A DNA stretch of 64,000 nucleotides from Roseovarius gaetbuli (GCF_900172365.1 NZ_FWFJ01000019.1:1-64000), one strand, 5' to 3'; shown: positions 35,669-44,740, counted from the first letter of the stretch. Numbers and translations are program-made. Notes: a model not told the origin generated them from the sequence alone.

Positions 35669-36609
35669 GCGGCGGCGCGCGGGTGATTGCGCTTCATGGC
35701 GGGTTGATCGCGTTGTTGTTCGTGCTGCAATTCGTGCTGCCCGCCTATCACCACGGCAATCTTGCACGGATCATGGTGCTGGCCAGCTATGCGGTCGGGT
35801 ATAACATCCTGTTCGGCTATACCGGGTTGCTCAGCCTTGGGCATGCGCTGTTCTTTGCGGCGGGCATGTATGGCATGGGCCTTGGGATTCAGCACCTTGG
35901 CCTGACACCGGCACCGGCGCTTGTGCTTGGGCTTGTGGCGGGGGCGGTGGTTTCGGGGGGGCTGGCGCTTTTGGCGCTACGCACGACCGGGGTGGCCTTC
36001 ATGATCGTGACGCTGATGTTCGCGCAGGTCGGTTACCTGACGATCCTTTATTTCGGCGAATATACCCGTGGCGACGAAGGGTTCGTGATCCAACAAGCGC
36101 AGCGCGTGCTTTGGGGGATCGACCTTAGCGATCCGGGTAACCGGTATTTCGCCGCGCTGATCCTGTTCGGAAGCTGCCTCATGCTGAGCCTTTGGCTGGT
36201 GCGTGCGCCGTTTGGCAAGGTTCTGGTGGCGATCCGCGAGAATGAGGAACGCGTGCGCATGCTGGGCTATGACATCTTCGCGCATAAGTTGGCGGCGATG
36301 GTCATTTCGGGCACCATCGCGGCGGCGGCGGGGGCGTCATACGGGCTGTTGTTCGGCTATGCGGGGGCAAGTTTTGCAAGCGTTCAGTATTCGATCTTTC
36401 CGCTTTTGTGGGTACTTTTGGGCGGCGCAGGAACGGTTTTGGGCCCCTTTATCGGCACGCTGTTCATGTTCTACCTGATTGATCTTAGCTCGGGCGTGAC
36501 CACCGCCTATATGCTGATCGCCGGTGTGGCGCTTGTGCTTTTGACGCTGTTCGCGCCGCAAGGATTGATGGGCGAATTGCGCCGCCGGGTCTGGCGGGGG
36601 CTGCCATGA
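35665..36609 (+). CDS. ABC transporter permease, LivM type
   Basis: The 314-residue membrane protein shows the LivM/UrtC pattern: LASYAVGYNILFGYTGLLSLGHALFFAAGMY and VAIRENEERVRMLGYDIFAHKLAAMVISGTIAAAAGASY, the latter being the loop that touches the ATPases. It overlaps the preceding permease (ATGA) and the following ATPase, so the whole set is translationally coupled. Confidence 0.91.
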   Translation: MSGGARVIALHGGLIALLFVLQFVLPAYHHGNLARIMVLASYAVGYNILFGYTGLLSLGHALFFAAGMYGMGLGIQHLGLTPAPALVLGLVAGAVVSGGLALLALRTTGVAFMIVTLMFAQVGYLTILYFGEYTRGDEGFVIQQAQRVLWGIDLSDPGNRYFAALILFGSCLMLSLWLVRAPFGKVLVAIRENEERVRMLGYDIFAHKLAAMVISGTIAAAAGASYGLLFGYAGASFASVQYSIFPLLWVLLGGAGTVLGPFIGTLFMFYLIDLSSGVTTAYMLIAGVALVLLTLFAPQGLMGELRRRVWRGLP

Positions 36610-37328
36610 CGACGCTATTGGCGACGCGGGGATTGTCGAAACACTTTGCCGGGCTGCGCGCGGTCGAGGGGGTGGATTTCGATCTGCCCGAGGGTGAAGT
36701 GCGCGCGCTGATCGGCCCCAACGGCGCGGGCAAGACCACGCTGGTGAGCATGATTTGCGGGCGGATTTCCCCCTCGGAGGGGCAGGTGATCTTTGAGGGG
36801 CGCGATATCACCGCGCTTCCGGCGCATAAGCGGATCATGCTTGGCATGGCCTATACCTTTCAGATCACCTCGGTCTTTGACGGGCTGAGTGTTGGCGAAA
36901 ACGTGGCCCTTGCCGCGCGCCGCCGCCTTAAGGGGGCAAAGGTCACCCCGGCGGTCGATGACGCACTTGCGCGGGTCGGTCTGCTGGATCGCAAGGCGCA
37001 GGAGGCGGGGGATCTGTCCTATGGCCATCAGCGCCTTTTGGAGATCGCCATGGGCCTCGCGCAATCGCCGCGCCTGTTGATCCTCGACGAGCCGACGCAG
37101 GGATTGGCCGAGGGCGAGATTGCCGAGTTCAAGACGCTGATCCGCGAGTTGGCGGGCAAGACCACGATCCTGTTGATCGAGCATAACATGAGCGTGGTGA
37201 TGGAGCTTGCCGACCGGATCACGGTGCTGAATTTCGGCGAGGTTCTGGCCGAGGGCACGCCAGATGAAATCCATGCCAATGGCGCGGTTCAGACCGCCTA
37301 TCTTGGGGGGGATCATGCTTCGGCTTGA
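36606..37328 (+). CDS. ABC transporter ATP-binding protein, LivG type
   Basis: The 240-residue ATPase has Walker A GPNGAGKTT, the LivG-type insertion region GMAYTFQITSVFDGLSVGENVALAARR, signature LSYGHQRLLEIAMGLA (Y in place of G in LSGG, as is common in LivG), Walker B RLLILDEPTQGLA and H-loop IEHNMSVVM. It pairs with LivF-type ATPase downstream, which it overlaps by 14 bases. Confidence 0.92.
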   Translation: MTTLLATRGLSKHFAGLRAVEGVDFDLPEGEVRALIGPNGAGKTTLVSMICGRISPSEGQVIFEGRDITALPAHKRIMLGMAYTFQITSVFDGLSVGENVALAARRRLKGAKVTPAVDDALARVGLLDRKAQEAGDLSYGHQRLLEIAMGLAQSPRLLILDEPTQGLAEGEIAEFKTLIRELAGKTTILLIEHNMSVVMELADRITVLNFGEVLAEGTPDEIHANGAVQTAYLGGDHASA

Positions 37329-38010
37329 GGGGATCAACGCCGGATATGGCCGCGCGCAGGTGCTGCGCGACCTGAGCCTTGAGGTGGCCCCCGGCGAAAT
37401 CCTGTGCCTGTTGGGGCGCAACGGCGCGGGCAAGACCACCACCATGCAGGCGATCATGGGGCTGTTGCCGTTGATGTCGGGCCGGGTCATGCTTGACGGG
37501 CAAGAGGTCAGCCGCCTTCCGGCCTATAAGGTGCCGCGCGCGGGCATCGGGTATATCCCGCAGGGGCGGCGCTTGTTCGCGGAGCTTACCGTGGCGCAGA
37601 ACCTTGAAATCGGGTTGCGCGCGCGCAAAAGCGGGCCAGAGGTTCTAGACGAGGTGCTCGCGCTTTTCCCGCGTTTGCGCGAGCGTTATGGTCAGCGGGC
37701 GCAGACCCTCTCGGGTGGCGAGCAGCAGATGCTGGCGACGGCGCGCGCGCTCTGCCTGCGCCCCAAGGTGCTTTTGCTGGATGAGCCGACCGAGGGGCTT
37801 CAACCTTCGATGATCGAGGCGATCCGGCAGGTGATCGTCAAGATGCGCGACGAAGGCGTCGCGATCCTGTTGGTGGAACAGCGGGTTGATGCGGTTTTAT
37901 CGGTGGCCGACCGGGTGGCGTTTATCGAGAACGGCCGCAACACCGAGACATTGCCCGCCGAGGCGCTGCGCGCGGATCATTCGATCGTGGATCGCTATAT
38001 CGGGGTTTAG
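37315..38010 (+). CDS. ABC transporter ATP-binding protein, LivF type
   Basis: The 231-residue ATPase has Walker A GRNGAGKTT, GIGYIPQGRRLFAELTVAQNLEIG, signature LSGGEQQMLATARAL, Walker B VLLLDEPTEGLQPSM and H-loop VEQRVDAVLSVADRV. It is the last gene of the importer operon. The ATG at 37315 begins the typical MLRLEGINAGYG start. Confidence 0.92.
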   Translation: MLRLEGINAGYGRAQVLRDLSLEVAPGEILCLLGRNGAGKTTTMQAIMGLLPLMSGRVMLDGQEVSRLPAYKVPRAGIGYIPQGRRLFAELTVAQNLEIGLRARKSGPEVLDEVLALFPRLRERYGQRAQTLSGGEQQMLATARALCLRPKVLLLDEPTEGLQPSMIEAIRQVIVKMRDEGVAILLVEQRVDAVLSVADRVAFIENGRNTETLPAEALRADHSIVDRYIGV

Positions 38011-38017
38011 CGCTTGA

Positions 38018-38117
38018 AGCATGTCGCGTTCACTCAAAATTCACGCGACATGCTCTGACCTAATGATTTCGCATGTTCGAGAAGCTCAAAACCGGGTCCC
38101 ACTTTTGAGCAACATGC
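38018..38117. repeat. Compound palindromic intergenic repeat
   Basis: Arms AGCATGTCGCGT (38018-38029) and ACGCGACATGCT (38043-38054) form a perfect 12-bp stem. A second nested structure follows: GCATGTT (38071-38077) with AACATGC (38111-38117), enclosing GCTCAAAA (38084-38091) with TTTTGAGC (38103-38110). The loop holds CCGGGTCCCAC. This pattern resembles repeats scattered between genes in alphaproteobacteria. It fills the gap between convergent livF-type and GNAT genes. Confidence 0.75.
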
Positions 38118-38124
38118 TCTAAAA

Positions 38125-38565
38125 TCAGCGGGTGTATTTGATGAAAGGCGTCAGGGTGCCGATCCGGTCATAAAGCTTGCGCGCCTCTGCGTTGAACTCC
38201 TGTGTGAGCCAATAAACCGAGGGGCAGCCATCGCGATCGGCCTGCGCATAGACCGCCTCGATCAGCTTGCGCCCGACGCCCATGCCGCGCGCCTCTGGGG
38301 CGACAAAGAGATCCTGCAGGTAACAGGCCTTTTCGATCCGCCAGTTGTGCGGATGATAGATATAATGGACAAGGCCCACCGGATTGCCACCGCTGAGCGC
38401 CAGAAAGCCGTTCTGATCCGGGTGATCGGGCGAGCAGAGCCGCGAAAACGTGGTCTTATAGATCGTGTCGGGCAGGGTGGTTTCATAAAACGTCAGATAG
38501 TCGCGCCAAAGCGTCGTCCACTTGGGTTTGTCACCGGTCTGGATGGGGCGGATCGTGATGGTCAT
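38125..38565 (-). CDS. GNAT family N-acetyltransferase
   Basis: The 146-residue protein has the GNAT core: LQDLFVAPEARGMGVGRKLIEAVYAQA is the acetyl-CoA pyrophosphate loop (R-G-x-G-x-G/A) and beta-4/alpha-3 region, and VYWLTQEFNAEARKLYDRIG the C-terminal motif. It likely acetylates an amine on a small molecule or protein; substrate unknown. It is downstream of the mutase gene but separated by 157 bases containing a hairpin. Confidence 0.88.
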   Translation of the reverse strand: MTITIRPIQTGDKPKWTTLWRDYLTFYETTLPDTIYKTTFSRLCSPDHPDQNGFLALSGGNPVGLVHYIYHPHNWRIEKACYLQDLFVAPEARGMGVGRKLIEAVYAQADRDGCPSVYWLTQEFNAEARKLYDRIGTLTPFIKYTR

Positions 38566-38636
38566 GTGCGGCCTGATCTTTGGGAGCGTGAAAGATCAGT
38601 TTGTGCCTAAACCCGTGTCAGGGAAAGTAAAATCGC

Positions 38637-38659
38637 GCCTCATTTCGAGGCATTTTTTT
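38637..38659. terminator. Short bidirectional terminator-like hairpin
   Basis: GCCTC (38637-38641) and GAGGC (38647-38651) enclose ATTTC. On the plus strand ATTTTTTT follows; on the minus strand GCGATTTTAC follows. It would end the mutase transcript (minus) before the GNAT gene. The longer T-run faces plus-strand transcription, where no gene lies nearby. Confidence 0.5.
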
Positions 38660-38722
38660 CGCCAAGGCGCGCGCAAGCATCCACCATTGCGGGTGCCGCG
38701 GCGCGCCCTGACAGGCATGGCG

Positions 38723-40702
38723 TTACTGCGCCGCCACCGCCTTGGGGTCGGCGAGGGTTACGATATCCATCATTATGGTGTTGAGCTCAAAGTCCTTGGG
38801 GGTATAGACCCGCGCCACGCCCATTTCGCGCAGGCGCTTGGCGTCATCCTCGGGGATGATGCCGCCGACGATCACCGGCACATCGCCAAGCCCCGCCTCG
38901 CGCATCCGCGCCATAAGGTCTTCGACCAGCGGCATGTGGCTTCCCGACAGGATCGAGAGGCCGACAACATGGGCCTCGTCCTCAAGCGCGGTGCGCACGA
39001 TTTCCTCGGGGGTCAGGCGGATACCGGCATAGCCGATATCCATGCCGCAATCGCGGGCGCGAAAGGCGATCTGTTCGGCGCCGTTGGAATGGCCATCAAG
39101 CCCCGGCTTGCCGACCAGAAACTTGAGCCGCCGCCCAAGGCGGTCGCTGACCGTATCGACGGCGGCGCGGATATCATCAAGGCCCTCGGTCATGTTCGAG
39201 GGGTTGGCCGAGACGCCGGTCGGGCCGCGATATTCGCCAAAGACGGCGCGCATCTGTGCGGCCCATTCGCCGGTGGTCACACCGACGCGGGCGCAGGCAA
39301 TCGAAGGCTCCATCACGTTGCGCCCCTCGGCGGCGGCGGCGCGCAGATTGGCGAGCGCCTCTTTCACGGCCCCCGCGTCGCGGTTGTTGCGCCAGTCGTT
39401 CAACCGGTTGATCTGTTCGGCCTCGACGGCCGGGTCGACCACCATGATGCCGCCATCCTCGGTCTGCAGCGGCGAGGGCTCTCCCTCTTGCCAGCGGTTG
39501 ACGCCGACAACGATGGTTTCATTGCGCTCGATCCGGCCAAGGCGTTCGGCGTTGCTATCGACAAGGCGGGCCTTCATGTACTCAATCGCATCGACCGCGC
39601 CGCCCATGCTGTCGATATTGGCCAGCTCGTGACGCGCGCCGTCCTTGAGCGCTTCGACCTTGGCATCGACCGCCGGATTGCCTTCGAACAGATCGTCGAA
39701 CTCCAGAAGGTCGGTTTCATAGGCCAGAATTTGTTGCATGCGCATCGACCATTGCTGATCCCAGGGGCGCGGCAGGCCAAGCGCTTCGTTCCAGGCGGGC
39801 AATTGCACGGCGCGGGCGCGGGCCTTTTTGGAGAGGGTCACGGCCAGCATCTCAATCAGGATGCGGTAGACGTTGTTTTCGGGCTGTTGCTCGGTCAGGC
39901 CAAGGCTGTTGACCTGTACGCCATAGCGAAAGCGGCGGAATTTCGGATCGCTCACGCCATAGCGGGTTTCTAGGATTTCACCCCAGAGATCGACAAAAGC
40001 GCGCATCTTGCACATCTCGGTGACAAACCGGATGCCGGCGTTCACAAAGAACGAAATCCGCCCGGCAAGCGCCGGGAAATCCTCGGGTGCGACGCGCGGT
40101 TTTAGCTCGTCAAGAACGGCGGTGGCGGTGGCCAAGGCAAAGGCCAGCTCTTGCTGCGGTGTCGCGCCGGCCTCTTGCAGGTGATAGGAACAGACGTTCA
40201 TCGGGTTCCATTTCGGCACGTTCTTATAGCAATATTCGGCCACATCCCCGATCATCTTGAGGCTGGGTTTCGGCGGACAGATATAGGTGCCCCGGCTCAG
40301 GTATTCCTTGATCAGGTCGTTTTGCACGGTGCCCTGAAGCGCGGTGACATCCGCGCCCTGTTCCTCGGCGACCGCGATATAAAGCGACAACAGCCAAGGC
40401 GCGGTGGCGTTGATCGTCATCGAGGTGTTCATCTGATCGAGCGGGATATCGGTAAACAGCGCGCGCATGTCGCCAAGGTGGCTTACCGGCACGCCGACCT
40501 TGCCGACCTCGCCGCGCGCCAGAATATGATCGCTGTCATACCCGGTCTGCGTCGGCAGATCGAAAGCCACCGAAAGCCCGGTCTGCCCCTTGGCAAGGTT
40601 GGCGCGATAAAGCGCGTTCGAGGCCGAAGCGGTGGAATGGCCCGCATAGGTCCGGATAAGCCAGGGACGATCCTTGGTCTGGTCTTTCTGCGTCTGCGAC
40701 AT
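38723..40702 (-). CDS. ecm: Ethylmalonyl-CoA mutase
   Basis: The 659-residue adenosylcobalamin enzyme has an N-terminal mutase barrel (GLSVAFDLPTQTGYDSDH; NTSMTINATAPWLLSLY) and a C-terminal B12-binding domain with GLDGHSNGAEQIA, whose His is the axial cobalt ligand, and SILSGSHMPL. The Ecm/MeaA type differs from methylmalonyl-CoA mutase and converts (2R)-ethylmalonyl-CoA to methylsuccinyl-CoA in the ethylmalonyl-CoA pathway. The nearby crotonyl-CoA carboxylase/reductase confirms this assignment. I placed the start at MSQTQKDQ; 29 further upstream codons are open. Confidence 0.92.
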   Translation of the reverse strand: MSQTQKDQTKDRPWLIRTYAGHSTASASNALYRANLAKGQTGLSVAFDLPTQTGYDSDHILARGEVGKVGVPVSHLGDMRALFTDIPLDQMNTSMTINATAPWLLSLYIAVAEEQGADVTALQGTVQNDLIKEYLSRGTYICPPKPSLKMIGDVAEYCYKNVPKWNPMNVCSYHLQEAGATPQQELAFALATATAVLDELKPRVAPEDFPALAGRISFFVNAGIRFVTEMCKMRAFVDLWGEILETRYGVSDPKFRRFRYGVQVNSLGLTEQQPENNVYRILIEMLAVTLSKKARARAVQLPAWNEALGLPRPWDQQWSMRMQQILAYETDLLEFDDLFEGNPAVDAKVEALKDGARHELANIDSMGGAVDAIEYMKARLVDSNAERLGRIERNETIVVGVNRWQEGEPSPLQTEDGGIMVVDPAVEAEQINRLNDWRNNRDAGAVKEALANLRAAAAEGRNVMEPSIACARVGVTTGEWAAQMRAVFGEYRGPTGVSANPSNMTEGLDDIRAAVDTVSDRLGRRLKFLVGKPGLDGHSNGAEQIAFRARDCGMDIGYAGIRLTPEEIVRTALEDEAHVVGLSILSGSHMPLVEDLMARMREAGLGDVPVIVGGIIPEDDAKRLREMGVARVYTPKDFELNTIMMDIVTLADPKAVAAQ

Positions 40703-40851
40703 GATGGGGCCTCGTGAATCGGTTTGGGTAATTTTGTTACGTTCGGCTTCGGTTATATGCAATAAAATGCCGCTGTCAATTCGCTGCATCGCGGCATGGC
40801 TTCATTTACACAGGCATTTACGCGGGGTGCAAACCCTGCTTTGCTGCGCGC

Positions 40852-42225
40852 ATGGGGAATGTGGTGGAAATGCCCGTTTGGGCGCTGATCTTGCTTGTTG
40901 CGTTTGCGGGTGTGACATTTGCCTCGCATTTCCTGTTTCCGTCGGTGCGCTGGTTTTTCCGTCGACGCATGGAAAAGGTGGTGGCCAAGCTCAACACCCG
41001 GCTGGAGCGCCCGATCGAGCCGTTCAAGCTTGCGCGGCGCCATGACATGATTCAGCGGCTGATTTATGACCCCGAGGTGAACCGCGCAATTGTCGCCCAT
41101 GCCAAGGCTCAAGGCATCCCCGAGAACGTCGCCTTTGAACAGGCCAAAGGCTATGCCCGCGAAATCGTGCCAAGCTTTAGCGCCTCTGCCTATTTCGGCT
41201 TTGCGATCCGTGCCGCGAAATGGCTGAGCTGGTCGTTATACCGCGTGCGGCTTGGCCATTTCGATGCCGCCGCCTTGAGCGCGGTGGATAAAGAGGCGAC
41301 GGTGGTCTTTGTGATGAACCACCGCAGCAACATGGATTACGTTCTGGTGACATGGCTTGCGGCGGAACGCTCGGCGCTTAGTTATGCGGTGGGCGAATGG
41401 GCGCGGGTCTGGCCGCTTAGCCGGTTGATCAAGGCGATGGGGGCCTATTTTATCCGCCGCAAATCGCGCGGTGATCTCTATCGCAGGGTCCTGGCGCGCT
41501 ATGTCGGGATGGCCACCGATGGCGGCGTGACCCAGGCGATGTTCCCGGAAGGCGGGCTGAGCCTTGATGGCGCATTGGCGCCACCCAAGCTTGGTTTGCT
41601 GAAGTACCTTGTCGAAGAGCGCACCCCCGGTGTGCGCGATGTGGTGTTCGTGCCGGTCGCCCTTAATTACGACCGGGTGTTCGAGGATCGTCTTTTGGTC
41701 GCCGCAGGACAGGCCGGCGGGCGCAAGTTTCCGGCGCGTATAAGTGTGATCGGGCGCTTTATCCTCAAGCAGATATGGCTGCGCCTGCGCGGGCGATATC
41801 ACCGGCATGGTTATGCGGCGGTCAGCTTTGGTGCGCCGCTATCGCTCACGGCGTTCGAGCGCGATCATCCGGGAGCGGGGATCGAAGGCCTTGCCGCGCT
41901 TTTGATGGAGCGGATCGGCCAAGAGGTTCCGGTGCTGCCCGTGCCGCTTGTGGCGCGGGCGATGTTGCTGGCCAAGGCCCCGCTGAGTCTGAGCGAGATT
42001 GAGGAACGCGTCGCCGCCATGGCGGCGGATTTGCCCAACGCCTATCTGCATCTGCCGCGTGACGATATCGGTTATGGCGCGCGGTTTGGTCTTCAGGCCT
42101 TGACCAAGCGCGAGATGGTGCAAGAGGCCGATGGTAAGTATTCGGTGGTCGAGCATGAGCGGCCCATCGTTGAGTTCTACGCGGCCTCGATCGCCCATCT
42201 TTTTCGCGATTGCAGCACGAAATAG
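40852..42225 (+). CDS. PlsB/PlsC-type glycerophosphate acyltransferase
   Basis: The 457-residue protein has an N-terminal membrane segment (MPVWALILLVAFAGVTFASHFLF) and an acyltransferase domain with the catalytic HX4D motif in VMNHRSNMDYVLV and FPEGGLSLDG, the glycerol-3-phosphate binding motif. These enzymes acylate glycerol-3-phosphate or lysophosphatidate in phospholipid synthesis. Its length and C-terminal region exceed typical PlsC. It lies between the divergent ecm gene and the codirectional ccr gene. Confidence 0.87.
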   Translation: MGNVVEMPVWALILLVAFAGVTFASHFLFPSVRWFFRRRMEKVVAKLNTRLERPIEPFKLARRHDMIQRLIYDPEVNRAIVAHAKAQGIPENVAFEQAKGYAREIVPSFSASAYFGFAIRAAKWLSWSLYRVRLGHFDAAALSAVDKEATVVFVMNHRSNMDYVLVTWLAAERSALSYAVGEWARVWPLSRLIKAMGAYFIRRKSRGDLYRRVLARYVGMATDGGVTQAMFPEGGLSLDGALAPPKLGLLKYLVEERTPGVRDVVFVPVALNYDRVFEDRLLVAAGQAGGRKFPARISVIGRFILKQIWLRLRGRYHRHGYAAVSFGAPLSLTAFERDHPGAGIEGLAALLMERIGQEVPVLPVPLVARAMLLAKAPLSLSEIEERVAAMAADLPNAYLHLPRDDIGYGARFGLQALTKREMVQEADGKYSVVEHERPIVEFYAASIAHLFRDCSTK

Positions 42226-42362
42226 CGGTAATTTCTGCGTTCGCTCGGTCATAAAATTACAAAAATGCACCCTTTGGCATTGCATTGTTGCGTTTCGACG
42301 GATATTTCAAGGGCAGAGAGGCGCGATTCTGCGTCGCGGCAATTTTGTGACAGGAGGCTATC

Positions 42363-43652
42363 ATGGCTTTGGATACAGAACCGGGTATTGCGCCCTACGA
42401 GGCACCCGAAAAAGACCTGTACGAGGTCGGTGAAATGCCGCCCCTGGGCTATGTCCCCAAGCAGATGTATGCCTGGGCCATCCGGCGCGAGCGCCACGGC
42501 GAGCCCGACAAAAGCTTTCAGATCGAGGTGGTCGATACCCCCATTCTGGACAGCCACGAAGTGCTGGTTCTGGTGATGGCGGCAGGTGTTAACTATAACG
42601 GCGTTTGGGCCGGCCTCGGTGTTCCGATCAGCCCGTTTGACGGCCATGGCGCCGATTACCATATCGCAGGTTCCGATGCCTCGGGCATCGTCTGGGCTGT
42701 GGGGGATCGGGTCAAGAACTGGAAGGTGGGCGACGAGGTTGTCATTCACTGCAACCAGGATGATGGCGACGACGAGGAATGCAACGGCGGCGATCCGATG
42801 TTCTCGCCGAGCCAGCGGATTTGGGGCTATGAAACCCCCGATGGGTCGTTTGCCCAATTCACCAACGTTCAGGCGCAGCAATTGCTGCCGCGTCCCAAGC
42901 ACCTGACATGGGAAGAATCGGCGTGCTACACGCTGACGCTTGCCACCGCCTATCGGATGCTGTTCGGCCATCACCCGCACGAGCTTAAGCCCGGTCAAAA
43001 CGTTCTGGTCTGGGGCGCCTCGGGTGGTCTTGGGTCGTTTGCCATTCAGTTGATCAATGCCGCAGGCGGCAATGCCATCGGCGTGATCTCGGATGAGGAC
43101 AAGCGCGAGTTTGTGATGGACCTTGGCGCCAAGGGTGTGATCAACCGCAAGGACTTTAGCTGTTGGGGGCAACTGCCCACCGTGAACACGCCGGAATATG
43201 CTGCGTGGTTCAAGGAAGCGCGCAAGTTCGGCAAGGCGATCTGGGACATCACCGGCAAGGGCAATAATGTCGATATCGTGTTTGAGCACCCCGGCGAGGC
43301 GACCTTTCCTGTGTCCAGCCTGGTGTGTAAAAAGGGCGGCATGGTGGTGATCTGCGCCGGGACCAGCGGCTTTAACTGTACCTTTGACGTGCGCTATATG
43401 TGGATGCACCAAAAGCGCCTGCAGGGCTCGCACTTTGCCCACCTCAAACAGGCGGCATCGGCCAACAAGCTGATGATCGAGCGCCGGATTGATCCCTGCA
43501 TGTCGGAAGTGTTCCCTTGGGACGAGATTCCAGCCGCGCACCTCAAGATGCTGCGCAACGAGCATAAGCCGGGCAATATGGCGGTTCTGGTTCAGGCCCC
43601 GCGCACCGGGTTGCGCACGGTCGAGGACGTGGTCGAGGCCGGCCGTTCATAA
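42363..43652 (+). CDS. ccrA: Crotonyl-CoA carboxylase/reductase
   Basis: The 429-residue MDR-superfamily enzyme has the Ccr-typical N terminus (YEVGEMPPLGYVPKQMYAWAIRRERHGEPDKSFQ), ADYHIAGSDASGIVWAVGD, the NADPH-binding VWGASGGLGSFAIQLINAAGG and HPGEATFPVSSLVCKKGGMVVICAGTSG. It reductively carboxylates crotonyl-CoA to (2S)-ethylmalonyl-CoA, the defining step of the ethylmalonyl-CoA pathway for acetyl-CoA assimilation. ACAGGAGG lies 7-10 bases upstream of the ATG. A strong terminator follows. Confidence 0.95.
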   Translation: MALDTEPGIAPYEAPEKDLYEVGEMPPLGYVPKQMYAWAIRRERHGEPDKSFQIEVVDTPILDSHEVLVLVMAAGVNYNGVWAGLGVPISPFDGHGADYHIAGSDASGIVWAVGDRVKNWKVGDEVVIHCNQDDGDDEECNGGDPMFSPSQRIWGYETPDGSFAQFTNVQAQQLLPRPKHLTWEESACYTLTLATAYRMLFGHHPHELKPGQNVLVWGASGGLGSFAIQLINAAGGNAIGVISDEDKREFVMDLGAKGVINRKDFSCWGQLPTVNTPEYAAWFKEARKFGKAIWDITGKGNNVDIVFEHPGEATFPVSSLVCKKGGMVVICAGTSGFNCTFDVRYMWMHQKRLQGSHFAHLKQAASANKLMIERRIDPCMSEVFPWDEIPAAHLKMLRNEHKPGNMAVLVQAPRTGLRTVEDVVEAGRS

Positions 43653-43679
43653 ATCAGCTTTGGGTTTAGCGACCTGAAA

Positions 43680-43723
43680 CCGCCCGCGAATCGCCCGATC
43701 GATTCGCGGGCGGTCTTCGTTTT
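43680..43723 (+). terminator. Intrinsic terminator after ccrA
   Basis: A 14-bp perfect stem, CCGCCCGCGAATCG (43680-43693) with CGATTCGCGGGCGG (43700-43713), runs into TCTTCGTTTT. It separates ccrA from the LuxR region. Confidence 0.88.
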
Positions 43724-43782
43724 GGTGCATCTCAATGCGGCCAAATACTTAGCTAAGGACCGCCTCGCTATTTCTGGGGAGT

Positions 43783-43800
43783 TGTTATTCGCGAATAACA
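43783..43800. promoter_or_regulatory. 18-bp perfect palindrome upstream of the LuxR operon
   Basis: TGTTATTCGCGAATAACA is a perfect 18-base palindrome, 66 bases before the start of the small gene that precedes luxR. The size fits a homodimer operator. It does not match the classical lux box closely, so the binding protein is unknown. Confidence 0.55.
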
Positions 43801-43866
43801 CCGCATTTCGATACGTGTTATGGTTGTGTTAACTCTTTATTAACCAGTGTTACGCGAGGCTGATAG

Positions 43867-44076
43867 ATGCGAAACGAATGGATACTCGACGTTCTTGCCG
43901 ATCTACAGACATTTGCCCATGAAAACGGGATGAGTGTTTTGGCCGAACAGCTGGATTATACACGGCTGGTGGCCGCGACCGAGCTTGCGTTGACTGGGGA
44001 AGGACATTCCGCGAATGAGCGCAACCCCGCCCGTGCGGCTGGAAACGTTATTGGAGGTCTTGGAACATGCCTCTGA
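43867..44076 (+). CDS. Small conserved hypothetical protein upstream of LuxR
   Basis: This 69-residue protein reads MRNEWILDVLADLQTFAHENGMSVLAEQLDYTRLVAATELALTGEG..., mostly helical, with no signal or membrane segment. I do not know a function. It overlaps the LuxR gene by 62 bases in another frame, an arrangement suggesting coupled translation. I recall similar short ORFs before luxR genes in roseobacters, so I consider it real. The last 20 residues fall inside the overlap and look less constrained. Confidence 0.6.
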   Translation: MRNEWILDVLADLQTFAHENGMSVLAEQLDYTRLVAATELALTGEGHSANERNPARAAGNVIGGLGTCL

Positions 44077-44740
44077 TCTGGAGGCTTTGCAAAGGCTGAT
44101 CGAACAATTTCGCGATCTGCTGAGTGTCGATCATATGGTTTATCACTGGGTCAGCGGCGCCGGTGAGCAATACGGCTGTGGCACCTATTCCCCGACTTGG
44201 GTGCAACGCTATCTCGATCAGGAATATGTGCGCATCGACCCGGTCATTCAGGGCTGTTACAAGCGGTTTCATCCGGTGGATTGGAAGCGGCTTGACTGGT
44301 CAAGCAAGGCGGCCCGCGCCTTTCAGGCCGAGGCGATAGACTTTGGAATCGGAAATCAGGGCTATTCAGTGCCGGTGCGCGGGCCAAACGGCCAGTTCGC
44401 GCTTTTTACCGTTAGCCATAATTGCGATGATCTTACCTGGGCGGCCTTCACCGAAGACCACCGGCGCAATCTGATCCTGATCGCACATTACTTCAACCAG
44501 AAAGCGCTTGATTTCGAGCCGGATCGTAACCCCGGCCAGGTTCAACCCCTGTCGCCACGCGAGGTTGACGGGCTTACCCTTTTGGCAATGGGCTATAGCC
44601 GGGCGCAGGTGGCGCAGACGCTCAGCATCTCGGAACATACCCTGCGGGTTTACGTTGAATCGGCGCGCTTCAAGCTTGGGGCGGTCAACACCATCCATGC
44701 GGTGGCGCGCGCCACCAGCCGCGGCTTGATCGTGGTCTGA
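44015..44740 (+). CDS. LuxR-type acyl-homoserine-lactone receptor/regulator
   Basis: The 241-residue protein has an N-terminal autoinducer-binding domain and a C-terminal helix-turn-helix (LSPREVDGLTLLAMGYSRAQVAQTLSISEHTLRVYVESARFKLGAVNTIHAV). The AHL-pocket residues Trp62, Tyr66, Asp75, Pro76 and Trp90 occur at the exact spacing of TraR Trp57, Tyr61, Asp70, Pro71 and Trp85, so ligand binding is likely. No luxI synthase gene is adjacent: a pyrophosphatase gene follows on the other strand. It would be a LuxR solo unless a synthase lies elsewhere. Confidence 0.92.
   Translation: MSATPPVRLETLLEVLEHASDLEALQRLIEQFRDLLSVDHMVYHWVSGAGEQYGCGTYSPTWVQRYLDQEYVRIDPVIQGCYKRFHPVDWKRLDWSSKAARAFQAEAIDFGIGNQGYSVPVRGPNGQFALFTVSHNCDDLTWAAFTEDHRRNLILIAHYFNQKALDFEPDRNPGQVQPLSPREVDGLTLLAMGYSRAQVAQTLSISEHTLRVYVESARFKLGAVNTIHAVARATSRGLIVV

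Noticed and set aside
40703..40851. Possible PccR/RamB-like sites between ecm and the acyltransferase gene
   Set aside because: TGCAATAAAATGC-type words are present but do not form the paired TTTGCAAA-like motif known for those regulators.
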